Assembly: GCF_040529335.1 (NCBI RefSeq)
Contig: NZ_CP159534.1
Span: 5,642,001-5,706,000 of the forward strand
Length of the DNA: 64,000 nucleotides
Direction: 5' to 3'
Source of the DNA: Streptomyces sp. HUAS MG91
GTDB taxonomy: Bacteria > Actinomycetota > Actinomycetes > Streptomycetales > Streptomycetaceae
The translations under genes and the position numbers were made by a program. The notes below the pieces were generated by a model. It saw nothing but the letters and a program-made list of their open reading frames with translations. It had not been told where the DNA came from and made no database searches. Positions 37,221 to 45,539 of the stretch are shown here, in pieces (positions within the stretch are counted from its first letter, which is position 1; the number at the start of each line of letters is the position of its first letter).

Positions 37221-38531
37221 TCAGGCGGGCGCCGGTTCGCCGTACGGCAGCGTCAGCGTCGCCAGCGCCCCGCCGTCCGCCGCGTTCGTGAACTCCAGCC
37301 GCGCGCCCAGGACCTCGGCCTGGCCGAACGCGATGGTCAGCCCGAGCCCGTGCCCGCGCGCCCCGCCCTCGGTGCGGAACCGCTGCGGGCCGTGCTCCAC
37401 CAGATAGTCCGGGTAGCCCTCGCCGTGGTCCCGCACGGTGATCACCGGCCCGTCGACGGTCAGCACCACCGGCGGGGCGCCGTGCCGGTGGGCGTTGCCG
37501 ACGAGGTTGCCGAGCACCCGCTCCAGGCGCCGCCGGTCGGTCTCCACGCACACGTCCCGTACGACGACGACCTCGGCCCGACCGGTGCCGGTCGCCGCCG
37601 AGGCGCGCACGACCCGCTCGGCGACCGGCCCCAGCCACGCCGCGTCCAGCTCCACCCGCTCGCTGCGCGCGTCGAGCCGGGAGATCTCCAGCAGGTCCTC
37701 GGTGAGCGTGCGCAGCGCGGCGACCCGGTCGCGGACCAGCTCGGTGGGGCGGCCCGGCGGCAGCAGCTCGGCCGCCGCGTGCAGCCCGGTCAGCGGGGTG
37801 CGCAGCTCGTGGGCGACATCGGCGGTGAAGCGCTGTTCCGTGAGGATGCGGGCTTGGAGCGAGGAGGCCATCGAGTCGAGCGCGCCGGCGACGGCGGCGA
37901 CCTCGTCCTGGTGGCGCCGCGGGTCCTTGGTGCGCCGGTCGTTGACGCGGGCGTCCAGATCGCCCGCGCTGATCTTGCGGGCGACCCGGGCCGTGGTGTG
38001 CAGCCGCCGCGTCACCCGGGTCACCGCGAACGCGCCGACGAGCAGGGTCGCGCCGATCGCCAGCACCGACGAGCCGAGGATCGCGTTGTCGAGGCCGTCG
38101 ATGGTGCGGGCGCTCTGCTCGTAGTCGACCTCCACGGCGAGCGTGCGGTCAGCGCCCGAAGCCTGTCCGGGCCGCGCGGCGGAGGCCGGCCCGGCCGCCC
38201 ACATCACCGGGCGCGCGCCCGACCGGCCGAGCATCGTGCCGTGCTCGCCCCGCGCCGCGAGGTCGCGCAGCGGCGCCGGCAGGTCCGGCGGGTCGACCGC
38301 GGCGCCGGGGCCCAGCCGGTCGCCCGCCGCGAGCGCCCCGGCTGCCTCGTCGAGCCGCGACAGCGCCCGGTCCCGGGCCTCGCCCACCGTCTGCCGGGTC
38401 ACCGAGACGTGCACGAGGATGCCGAGCAGCGCGGTGAGCGCACAGCACATCACCGTGATGAACGCCGCCGCCTTCCAGGTGAGCGACGCGGTCCACGCGG
38501 GCAGCCACGGCCGGCGCCCCGGGAACGTCAT
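37221..38531 (-). CDS. Orphan membrane sensor histidine kinase
   Basis: A 436-residue histidine kinase. Membrane segments at about 21-44 (AAAFITVMCCALTALLGILV) and 150-172 (ILGSSVLAIGATLLVGAFAV) flank an extracytoplasmic domain of about 105 residues. HAMP follows, then the phospho-acceptor DVAHELRTPLTG and an ATPase domain whose N box is GNLVGNAHRHG and whose G box is GHGLGLTIA. No response regulator is adjacent; instead the stop of a lipoprotein gene overlaps its ATG (38528-38531). The lipoprotein probably modulates its sensing, as in other lipoprotein-kinase operons. The partner regulator must be encoded elsewhere. Confidence 0.9.
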   Translation of the reverse strand: MTFPGRRPWLPAWTASLTWKAAAFITVMCCALTALLGILVHVSVTRQTVGEARDRALSRLDEAAGALAAGDRLGPGAAVDPPDLPAPLRDLAARGEHGTMLGRSGARPVMWAAGPASAARPGQASGADRTLAVEVDYEQSARTIDGLDNAILGSSVLAIGATLLVGAFAVTRVTRRLHTTARVARKISAGDLDARVNDRRTKDPRRHQDEVAAVAGALDSMASSLQARILTEQRFTADVAHELRTPLTGLHAAAELLPPGRPTELVRDRVAALRTLTEDLLEISRLDARSERVELDAAWLGPVAERVVRASAATGTGRAEVVVVRDVCVETDRRRLERVLGNLVGNAHRHGAPPVVLTVDGPVITVRDHGEGYPDYLVEHGPQRFRTEGGARGHGLGLTIAFGQAEVLGARLEFTNAADGGALATLTLPYGEPAPA

Positions 38532-39283
38532 GACGCCCCGGGGGACGCGGAGGCCGACGGGCTTGTGGAGGGGGTTGGCGCCGCGGTGGGTGGCCCGGTC
38601 GGGCTCGCCGAGGGCGTCTGCGGCGGCCCGGTCCGCACGATCTCGTCCCGCGTCGGCAGCATGGCCTTCTGGTGGGCGTCGTACTGCCACGAGGTCCGGT
38701 ACTCGTATCCGGACAGGTCCGCCACGGCCCGCACGACCACGGTGTCCCCGGCCAGCTCGACGCTGATCACGGCGTCCTCGTCGTTCATGATCTGGGTCAG
38801 GGTGCCGTCCCCGTACGTGAAGACGCGCACCACGAGCTGCTGCTTCGGCGCCTTGACGGCGACGACCATCTCGTCCTCGCCGTCACCGGTCAGATCGGCG
38901 AAATAGGGAGCCAGGACGGGGCAGCCGGGCCCGCGCTTCCCCGGATCGCCGCAGTCCGCGAGCCCCTTCTCGATGTCCTTGTACGAGTCCGGGTCCGCGG
39001 CCCGCTGGGCACGGATCACGCTGACCGGGTCCACCCGGCGCAGATCGCCGCCCGGCACGGTGACGCCCTTGACCACGTCGGTCTCGCCCGCGCCGTAGTC
39101 GTCGACCGCGGCGGACGCGGGGGTCAGGGACGGCCACAGCTCGCGCGGGCCGACCGCCGTCGGGGTGGGACCGGCGCTCTCCAGGCCGCCCGCGTCGCCG
39201 CAGCCGGTGAGCAGCAGCGCGGCGGCGGGCACGGCGAGAGCGAGCGTCACCGCCGGACGACGGCCGGCGCGCCAGGACTTCAC
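38528..39283 (-). CDS. Lipoprotein, likely partner of histidine kinase
   Basis: A 251-residue lipoprotein. The signal peptide ends in a lipobox LLLTGC (Cys about 27), so it is anchored outside the membrane. The body has an LTGDGEDEMVVAVK segment that resembles FG-GAP/VCBS-type calcium-binding beta repeats. The C-terminal 50 residues are Thr/Ser/Pro rich. I chose the GTG at 39283, with GGAG 5 bases before it; an ATG at 39332 is in frame but gives a poor signal sequence. The coupling to the kinase gene suggests a sensory role at the membrane surface. Confidence 0.82.
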   Translation of the reverse strand: MKSWRAGRRPAVTLALAVPAAALLLTGCGDAGGLESAGPTPTAVGPRELWPSLTPASAAVDDYGAGETDVVKGVTVPGGDLRRVDPVSVIRAQRAADPDSYKDIEKGLADCGDPGKRGPGCPVLAPYFADLTGDGEDEMVVAVKAPKQQLVVRVFTYGDGTLTQIMNDEDAVISVELAGDTVVVRAVADLSGYEYRTSWQYDAHQKAMLPTRDEIVRTGPPQTPSASPTGPPTAAPTPSTSPSASASPGAS

Positions 39284-39597
39284 TGCGCTCCACGCTCCTG
39301 TCTCCGACGGCTCTCCCACCGCGTACACCATATGGTCAGGGAAGTTCTTTTTCGGCGGGAGGTCCTGTTTATTAGCCCGTCGGGCCGTGTGCACCCGGTG
39401 GGGTGGCGTGGGGTGGCACTTCATATGGTTCGACGCGTTGAGCAGGAAAAGTCCGCCATGACGGCAATGCGCCGACGATGCACGGACCGCGCACCGGCCC
39501 CGCCACCGGCCCGTTCCGCGGCGCCGGGCGCGGCCTGCGGGCTTCTTGCCTGCGGCCGTTCTTGCTGCTCCCATGGTCGGAGGGGTGGTGATGGGGC
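39284..39597. other. 314-base region between lipoprotein and NERD-like genes
   Basis: This divergent region carries an AT-richer patch around 39360-39375 (GTTTATTAG), a palindrome ACCATATGGT at 39327-39336, and a related CATATGG at 39422-39428. The 3' part contains a possible small gene at 39458-39601. No other gene is seen. Confidence 0.5.
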
Positions 39598-39601
39598 ATG
39601 A
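39458..39601 (+). CDS. Possible 47-aa Cys-rich small protein
   Basis: An open frame of 47 codons with AGGAAAAG 7-14 bases before the ATG. Its TGA overlaps the ATG of the NERD-like gene (ATGA at 39598-39601). It is Arg, Ala and Pro rich with five Cys. It could be a small leader gene that couples translation to the next gene, or a chance frame. No function is suggested. Confidence 0.3.
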   Translation: MTAMRRRCTDRAPAPPPARSAAPGAACGLLACGRSCCSHGRRGGDGA

Positions 39602-40401
39602 GCGGACTGCGCGTCATTCCGACCTGGCGGGACGGTCAGGAGCGGCTCTACGTCTATGGGGAGGACGGCACGAACGTCGCCTGGTACGACCGTGAGACGG
39701 GCCGGGTGAGCCTGCTCAGCGAGTCGAGCAGGGAGGCCGTGCTCGCGGTGCTCGGGCCGTTCATCGCCGGGCCGTTCACGGTCGGGCCGCCGCCGGTGCC
39801 CACGCCGGTGGAGCTGGCCCGGCTCAGTCTCCACCCGGACGACGACCTCGCGCCGAACCGGCCGGGGGAGGCGCTGCTGATCTCCCTCGACCGGGAGCCC
39901 GCACCCCCGCGCAGGCTGCGCGCCGACCCGCGCCGCAGGGCGCTCGCCGCGCAGCAGCGGGTCGGCGAGGCGCTCGACGGGCTCGAAGCGGGCGGCTGGC
40001 GCGTCCTGCACTCGGTGCCGCTGCCCGGCGGCGCGTGCGTCCACCATCTGCTGATCGGCCCCGGGGGCCTGTTCGCCCTGCACGTCCTGCCCGCCCGCAA
40101 GCAGCGCGTCCGGATCACCGACCCCCTGGTCGCGGTCGGCCGCACCACCCCGCAGCCCCTCCTGCGCCGGGTCCGCGCGGACGCCTCCCGCGCCTCCTTC
40201 GCCCTGACGGCCGAGGTGCGGGCCGCACTGGTCCTGGTGGAACCGGGCCCGGTGGACATCCCCGCCCCACCCCGCGACGTCCGAGTCCTGACGGACACCG
40301 ACCTCCCGACCCTGACCCGCTCCGGCGCCCTCCTGAAACCAGCGGACGTGGAAGTCCTCCACGCAATGGCCCGCGACCGCACGACGTGGCGACGCGTCTG
40401 A
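39598..40401 (+). CDS. NERD-like (nuclease-related) protein
   Basis: A 267-residue soluble protein. Residues about 120-215 resemble a NERD domain: a first helix (RRALAAQQRVGEALDGL), then WRVLHSVPLP, HHLLIGPGGLFALHVLPA, and a final basic strand. The catalytic Lys/Glu residues of active NERD nucleases are not clearly conserved, so it may be non-catalytic. The N-terminal part starts SGLRVIPTWRDGQERLYVY, a small beta-rich unit found in related Streptomyces proteins. A four-copy tandem repeat follows its stop. Role unknown. Confidence 0.7.
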   Translation: MSGLRVIPTWRDGQERLYVYGEDGTNVAWYDRETGRVSLLSESSREAVLAVLGPFIAGPFTVGPPPVPTPVELARLSLHPDDDLAPNRPGEALLISLDREPAPPRRLRADPRRRALAAQQRVGEALDGLEAGGWRVLHSVPLPGGACVHHLLIGPGGLFALHVLPARKQRVRITDPLVAVGRTTPQPLLRRVRADASRASFALTAEVRAALVLVEPGPVDIPAPPRDVRVLTDTDLPTLTRSGALLKPADVEVLHAMARDRTTWRRV

Positions 40402-40411
40402 AGGCGGGCGT

Positions 40412-40719
40412 GAAGAGAAGCGCAGCGCGAAGCGCACGCTCCAGGGGCGCGGGGAACTGCGCGAGAACCCCCACCGGACGGGCGCGTGACGAGAAGAGCA
40501 GCGCGAAGCGCACGCCCCGGGGGCATGGGGAACTGCGCGAGAACCCCCACCGGACGGGTACGTGACCGAGAAGGGCAGCGCGAAGCGCACGCCCCAGGGG
40601 CGCGGGGAACTGCGCGAGCAACCACACTCAACCGGCACGTGACGAACCAAGCGGCGCGAAGCGCACGCCCCAGGGGCGCGGGGAACTGCGCGACCAGCCC
40701 CCACGCACCCGCACCCGAC
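40412..40719 (+). repeat. Four tandem copies of a 76-79-base repeat
   Basis: Copies lie at 40412-40490, 40491-40566, 40567-40643 and 40644-40719. Each has the block GCGCGAAGCGCACGC followed by CCAGGGGCGCGGGGAACTGC and CGCGA, then a Pro-codon-like CCCCCAC tail and a GTGAC or CCGAC junction. The core is the same element that forms the inverted repeat at 21237-21298. The 364-base gap between the NERD-like and ligD genes holds these and no convincing gene. Confidence 0.9.
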
Positions 40720-40765
40720 ACCGAACCCCCACCCCAAACCCCGCCCCCAACACCCCCACCCCACA

Positions 40766-41668
40766 TCACCGAAACCGAACAACCTCGGCGGAAAACACCC
40801 CGTGCCGAGTACTCCGCTGCCGAACCTCCACCACCAACTCCACATCCCTCCGCACCAGTTGATACGGCACATCCCCCACCCCCACCCCCACGACAACCCC
40901 CACCTCCCCACTCCCGGCCGCCCCCACCAGCCGCCCAGCCTCCCGCCGCACCCCCGCGGACAACGGCACACTCAACACCGGCTCCCCGTCCCCGGCCACC
41001 ACGACCACCAGCGCCCGCGGAGCCCCCACCGCCCCGGTGAACCCGACCACCACGGCATCCCTGGTGTCGCTGTGCCGGATCTTCAGCCAGGCCCGCCGCC
41101 CTCCCCGGTACACGCCGTCGAGCCGCTTGGCGACCAGCCCCTCGACCCCGGTGGCGACCAACGCCTCGTACCAGACCAGCGCCGTCTCCCGATCCGTCGT
41201 GGCGGGCACGGCCTGCAACGGCGGCCCCAACGGCCCGAGCAGCTCGACCAGCCGCGCCCGCCGCTCGCGATAGGGAAGCCCGCGCAGATCGCCCCCACCG
41301 TCACCCAGCAGATCGAACGCGGCGTAGGACGCGGGAAGCTCACGCGCCAGCCCCCGCGCCCGCCCGGCACTCGCGGCGGCCGCCCGCCGCTGCACGGCGG
41401 CGAAGTCGGTACGCCCGTCGTGCCAGACCACCACCTCCCCGTCGAGCACGGTCCCGGCCGGCAGCGCCAGCGCGGCCTCGACGAGATCCGGGAACGCCCG
41501 CGTCACCGCCCGCCCGGACCGGGCCTGAAGCACCACCCCGTCCTCGTCCCGGAACACCACCATCCGATGCCCGTCGAACTTCGGCTCGAACGCCCAGGCC
41601 GCCCCCGTACCGTCCACCGGCAGATCATCGGCCGGCTCGGCCAGCGCCACCTCCACCGGCCGCCTCAT
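40766..41668 (-). CDS. ligD: ATP-dependent DNA ligase, LigD ligase module
   Basis: A 300-residue ATP-dependent ligase, the LigD ligase domain as a separate protein. The nucleotidyl-acceptor motif is EPKFDGHR with Lys30; later motifs are LDGEVVVW, EGLVAKRLDG and AWLKIRH. An OB-fold region completes it. It seals nicks in non-homologous end joining. The ATG overlaps the polymerase-module stop by four bases, so both come from one mRNA. In mycobacteria the modules are fused; Streptomyces often split them, and no nuclease module is seen here. Confidence 0.92.
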   Translation of the reverse strand: MRRPVEVALAEPADDLPVDGTGAAWAFEPKFDGHRMVVFRDEDGVVLQARSGRAVTRAFPDLVEAALALPAGTVLDGEVVVWHDGRTDFAAVQRRAAAASAGRARGLARELPASYAAFDLLGDGGGDLRGLPYRERRARLVELLGPLGPPLQAVPATTDRETALVWYEALVATGVEGLVAKRLDGVYRGGRRAWLKIRHSDTRDAVVVGFTGAVGAPRALVVVVAGDGEPVLSVPLSAGVRREAGRLVGAAGSGEVGVVVGVGVGDVPYQLVRRDVELVVEVRQRSTRHGVFSAEVVRFR

Positions 41669-42552
41669 CCCGGAATCCGCCCGGCCCTGGCGGGATTGAT
41701 CAGCGGGCCGAGCAGATCCCCGTACCGGCGCAGCCGCGGCGCGATGTCGTCGGCCCGGAACACCAGCTCGTCGGCGCGCGCACAGCCCGCGACCTCGTCC
41801 CAGGTTACCGGCGCCGACACGGTCGGCTCGGGCCGGGCGCGCAGCGTGTACGGCGCGGCCGTCGTCTTCGCGGCGGAGTTCTGGCTGTGGTCGACGAACA
41901 CCTTGCCGGGCCGCAGGCTGCGCGTCATGCGATGCACGACGAGGTGCCCCAGCGCGCCCTCGGCCTCCTGCGCGAGCGCCTTCGCATAGGCGCTGACCTG
42001 CGCGGACGGAGTCGGTACCAGCGGCACCAGCAGATGCAGCCCCTTCGACCCGGACGTCTTCGCGTACGCCTGCAACCCGTCCTCGGCGAGCCGCTCACGC
42101 AGCCACAACGCCACCTCGCAGCACTGCACGACATCGGCGGGCGCCCCCGGATCGAGGTCGAGGACCAGCCGGTCGGCGGCGCCCGGCGCCTCCGCCCGCC
42201 ACTGCGGGGTGTGGAACTCGGTGACCAGATTCGCCGCCCACATCAGCGTGGGCAGGTCCTGGACCAGGATCTGCCGCGCGCTCTCCCCGTCCGAACGCGG
42301 CACCTCGGCCGTCTTCACCCAGGCGGGGGTGCCGGGCGGCACGTTCTTGGCGAAGAAGCGCTGGCCCCCGGGACCGTCCGGAAAGCGCAGGAAGGAGACC
42401 GGGCGGTCGTACAGGTGGGGGAGCAGGGCTCCGGCCGTGGTCGCGTAGTAGTGCAGCAGCTCGCCCTTGGTGAACCCGGACTCCGGATACAGCACCTTGT
42501 CCAGATTGCTGAGCGCGAGCCGCCGCCCGTCCACTTCTGTGATGGGCGTCAT
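41665..42552 (-). CDS. ligD: LigD primase-polymerase module
   Basis: A 295-residue archaeo-eukaryotic primase-type polymerase, the LigD POL domain as its own protein. It has the metal-binding pair Asp132-L-Asp134 in RLVLDLDPG, the nucleotide-binding SGSKGLHLLVP segment and the third catalytic Asp in KVFVDHSQNS. It fills in and adds nucleotides at breaks before ligation. Start ATG 42552. It is divergent from ku with only 69 bases between the starts, which points to shared control of the repair pathway. Confidence 0.92.
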   Translation of the reverse strand: MTPITEVDGRRLALSNLDKVLYPESGFTKGELLHYYATTAGALLPHLYDRPVSFLRFPDGPGGQRFFAKNVPPGTPAWVKTAEVPRSDGESARQILVQDLPTLMWAANLVTEFHTPQWRAEAPGAADRLVLDLDPGAPADVVQCCEVALWLRERLAEDGLQAYAKTSGSKGLHLLVPLVPTPSAQVSAYAKALAQEAEGALGHLVVHRMTRSLRPGKVFVDHSQNSAAKTTAAPYTLRARPEPTVSAPVTWDEVAGCARADELVFRADDIAPRLRRYGDLLGPLINPARAGRIPG

Positions 42553-42621
42553 ACGCTCATACTGAGACAACCTGACAATCCGCACTTTTCTTGCGAAAGC
42601 TGGCGAAACGGGAGGTACACC

Positions 42622-43626
42622 GTGCGCTCCATATGGAACGGCGCCATCTCGTTCGGCCTGGTCAGCATCCCCATCAAGCTGGTCAACGCCACCGAGAACC
42701 ATGCGATCTCCTTCCGCCAGATCCATCTGGAGGACGGCGGCCGCATCCGCTACCGCAAGGTGTGCGAACTGGAGGACAAGGAGGTCACGGCCGCCGAGAT
42801 CGGCAAGGGGTACGAGGACGCCGACGGCTCGATCATCCCGATCACCGAGGACGATCTGGCCTCCCTGCCCATCCCGACGGCGAAGACGATCGAGATCGTC
42901 GCCTTCGTCCCGGCCGACCGCATCGACCCGCTCCAGATGGACGCGGCCTACTACCTCTCGGCGAACGGCGTCCCGGCCGCCAAGCCGTACACCCTGCTGC
43001 GCGAGGCCCTGAAGCGCAGCCAGAAGGTCGCCATCGCCAAGTTCGCCCTGCGCGGCCGAGAGCGGCTCGGCATGCTGCGCGTCGTCGACGACGTCATCGC
43101 CATGCACGGCCTGCTCTGGCCGGACGAGATCCGCGCCCCCGAGGACGTCGCCCCGGACACCCGGGTCACGGTGCGCGACGCGGAACTCGATCTGGCCGAC
43201 GCCCTGATGGACACCCTCGGCGAGGTCGACCTCGCCGACCTCCACGACGACTACCGCGAAGCGGTCGAGAACATGATCGCGGCGAAGGCCTCCGGCGACG
43301 AGCCGGCGGAGGCACCCGCGGCGTCCGGCGACGGGGGCGGCCGGGTCATCGACCTGATGGCCGCGCTGGAAGGCAGCGTGAAGGCCGCGAAGGAGGCGCG
43401 CGCCTCCGACTCCCCGGGCGGCGGGGTGGCCGAGGTGACGCACCTGGCCGGGCGCACCAGCAAGAAGGCGGCGGCGAAGAAGAAGACGACGTCGGCGAAG
43501 AAGACGACAACGGCGAAGAAGGCCACGACGGATACGAAGAAGAAGGCGACGTCGGCGAAGAAGACCACCGCGAAGAAGACCACCGCGGCGAAAAAGGCGA
43601 CCCCGAGGAAAAAGGCGTCCGCCTGA
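42622..43626 (+). CDS. ku: DNA end-binding protein Ku
   Basis: A 334-residue bacterial Ku, a homodimer that rings broken DNA ends and recruits LigD. The core (1-about 260) starts RSIWNGAISFGLVSIPIKL and contains RERLGMLRVVDDVIAMHGLLW. A Lys/Ala/Thr-rich tail of about 50 residues made of KKTTAKK-type repeats follows, which in other bacteria aids DNA binding and threading. GTG 42622 has GGGAGG 7-12 bases upstream. The gene is followed by a long perfect palindrome. Confidence 0.95.
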   Translation: MRSIWNGAISFGLVSIPIKLVNATENHAISFRQIHLEDGGRIRYRKVCELEDKEVTAAEIGKGYEDADGSIIPITEDDLASLPIPTAKTIEIVAFVPADRIDPLQMDAAYYLSANGVPAAKPYTLLREALKRSQKVAIAKFALRGRERLGMLRVVDDVIAMHGLLWPDEIRAPEDVAPDTRVTVRDAELDLADALMDTLGEVDLADLHDDYREAVENMIAAKASGDEPAEAPAASGDGGGRVIDLMAALEGSVKAAKEARASDSPGGGVAEVTHLAGRTSKKAAAKKKTTSAKKTTTAKKATTDTKKKATSAKKTTAKKTTAAKKATPRKKASA

Positions 43627-43657
43627 GGCAGTGGGGCGGTGGGGCGGTGCGGCGGTG

Positions 43658-43725
43658 CGGCGGGAAAAGGGAACCGGCCGGTCGGCGCGTATACGCGCCG
43701 ACCGGCCGGTTCCCTTTTCCCGCCG
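43658..43725. terminator. 68-base perfect palindrome between ku and acyltransferase gene
   Basis: Each half is 34 bases with no unpaired centre, reading GGAACCGGCCGGTCGGCGCG in the left arm. It lies between convergent genes, carries TTTT on both sides of the duplex, and should terminate both transcripts. It could extrude as a cruciform. Confidence 0.85.
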
Positions 43726-43728
43726 GAA

Positions 43729-44871
43729 CTATCTCCGCCGCGCGACCTCGGCGGCGTCCTTCTTGAAGGCCCACTCCATCTTCGGCTCCATGACGAACCG
43801 GAAGGCGCGTTGCACGGGTGGTGTGCACAAGACGGTGATGAGGGAGGCGGCGAAGACGGTGACGACGATCTCGCCCCAGGGCGTGTGCACCCAGCCCACG
43901 TCGTACCAGTCCCAGAACCGCGAGCCCTTCGCCAGGAACCCGTGCAGCAGATACCCGTACAGCGTTCCGGCGCCCAGGGCGGTGAACCAGAGCTTGCGCC
44001 CCGGCACCCAGGCGAAGAAGCAGGCGGCCAGGATCACCGAGCAGCCGAACATGGCGAGGGTCATGACCGCGCCGGACCAGCCGGGCGCCGCCAGTTCCTG
44101 GGCGCTGTCGCGACGGTAGAACCAGGCGGCGTTCATCCGGGGGGCCGCCCAGTACGCGAACAGCAGCGCACCGGCGAACACCGGCACGGCCAGCAGCCGT
44201 GCTTCCTTGCGCCGTACGAGCTGGAAGTGTTCGGGCTTCAGGCACAGCCCGAGGACGAAGAAGGGCAGGAACTGCAGCACCCGCTGGAGATCCAGGTCGT
44301 CACCGATGTCGGGGGAGACCGAGGCGAGGACCGCGATGGCCAGCGCCAGCGGCAGCGGCCAGCGGACGACCTTCCAGAACGGCGTGGACAGCCGCCACAC
44401 GAACAGCGCGATCAGGAACCAGGTCAGGTACCAGGGATCGAGCAGGCTGATCGGGTAGTCGGGGTCGCCCCCGGCGGTCCGCTTGAAGAAGGTGTACGCC
44501 ACCTCGAAGACGACGTACGGCACGGCCACCCCGGTGATCAGCCGCTTCAGCCGGCCCGGGCTCGCGTCGAAGGACCGCGAGAAGTAGCCGGAGATCACGA
44601 TGAACGCCGGCATGTGGAACGCGTACACGGTCATGTACAGCGCGGACGCCGCCCGGCTGTCACCGCGCAGCGGCTCCCAGGAATGGCCCATCGCGACGAG
44701 CACGATCGCCAGGTACTTCGCGTTGTCGAAGAACGAGTCCCGCGCCTTGCCGGGCTTCTTCCCGGCCGCGGCGGCGGGCGCCGGAGCCGTGGTGCCCGTG
44801 GAGGGTGCGGCGGCGGCGCGCTGGTCCGGCAGTGGGGCTCGCTGCGCCGCGAGCTGAAGTCGTTCGCTCAT
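43729..44871 (-). CDS. Membrane acyltransferase (acyltransferase 3 family)
   Basis: A 380-residue polytopic membrane protein of the acyltransferase-3 family. The conserved N-terminal segment is SFFDNAKYLAIVLVAMGHSWEP, with His after the first membrane segment as in the active-site RxxxH region of the family. About ten hydrophobic segments reach residue 365. Members move acyl groups onto sugars or wall polymers. The first 45 residues are Ala/Pro rich and probably cytoplasmic. It has no clear operon partner, so the substrate is unknown. Confidence 0.85.
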   Translation of the reverse strand: MSERLQLAAQRAPLPDQRAAAAPSTGTTAPAPAAAAGKKPGKARDSFFDNAKYLAIVLVAMGHSWEPLRGDSRAASALYMTVYAFHMPAFIVISGYFSRSFDASPGRLKRLITGVAVPYVVFEVAYTFFKRTAGGDPDYPISLLDPWYLTWFLIALFVWRLSTPFWKVVRWPLPLALAIAVLASVSPDIGDDLDLQRVLQFLPFFVLGLCLKPEHFQLVRRKEARLLAVPVFAGALLFAYWAAPRMNAAWFYRRDSAQELAAPGWSGAVMTLAMFGCSVILAACFFAWVPGRKLWFTALGAGTLYGYLLHGFLAKGSRFWDWYDVGWVHTPWGEIVVTVFAASLITVLCTPPVQRAFRFVMEPKMEWAFKKDAAEVARRR

Positions 44872-45011
44872 GATCCCTCCCAGATGGAACCTCGACTCTC
44901 GTCTTCGCGTCTTCTCTGGTTTACGGGAATCATGTGGCGGCGAGACATCTCAGGCACCGTAGTCACCGATTGCGGCGCACGTAAACCTGTGCCGGACATG
45001 GGTGGTGTCTG

Positions 45012-45431
45012 TCACACGCCCCCGGAACGCCCCTGCCGCCCCTTCACCGGCCGGGTGTGAATCCGGGACAAACAGGCCGGCAGATCGCCCCCTTCCGCCC
45101 GCTCCCGGGCCCGGTAGGCACTGGGCGTTTCCCCCACCAACTCGGTGAACCGCGAGCTGAACGACCCCAGCGACGTACACCCCACCTCGAAGCACACCTC
45201 GGTCACCGACATGTCCCCCCGCCGCAGCAACATCTTGGCCCGCTCGATCCGCCGGGTCATGAGATAGCTGTACGGAGTCTCCCCAAAAGCGGCACGAAAG
45301 CTCCGCGAGAAGTGTCCCGGCGACATCAGCGCGGTCCGCGCGAGAGCGGTGACGTCCAACGGCTCGGCATACTCCCGATCCATCCGGTCCCGAGCCCGCC
45401 GCAACCGCACAAGATCATCTAAATTCCCCAC
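45012..45431 (-). CDS. Short AraC-family transcriptional regulator
   Basis: A 139-residue AraC-type protein with only the two helix-turn-helix DNA-binding domain (about 8-108). The segments LDVTALARTALMSPGHFSRSFRAAFG and VTEVCFEVGCTSLGSFSSRF are diagnostic. The usual N-terminal ligand domain is absent, as in SoxS/MarA-size members, so its level may be its signal. The start lies close to the divergent beta-helix protein gene. Targets are unknown. Confidence 0.87.
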   Translation of the reverse strand: MGNLDDLVRLRRARDRMDREYAEPLDVTALARTALMSPGHFSRSFRAAFGETPYSYLMTRRIERAKMLLRRGDMSVTEVCFEVGCTSLGSFSSRFTELVGETPSAYRARERAEGGDLPACLSRIHTRPVKGRQGRSGGV

Positions 45432-45539
45432 ACCCGAATGATCCCACGCAAACGCGAAACGGCCGATGGTGCCCGTTCAGAGGATTTCCACCCGCCGCTC
45501 CCCACCGTCGCCCTCTTCCGCAACCATTCGGGTGCGGAA

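Noticed and set aside
40402..40765. CRISPR array at the tandem repeats
   Set aside because: The repeat units abut each other with similar sequence throughout; there are no unique spacers and no cas genes.
45438..45539. ATG 45438 as start of the beta-helix membrane protein
   Set aside because: Only six bases separate it from the divergent araC start and the codons lack the usual third-position GC; kept as an alternative.
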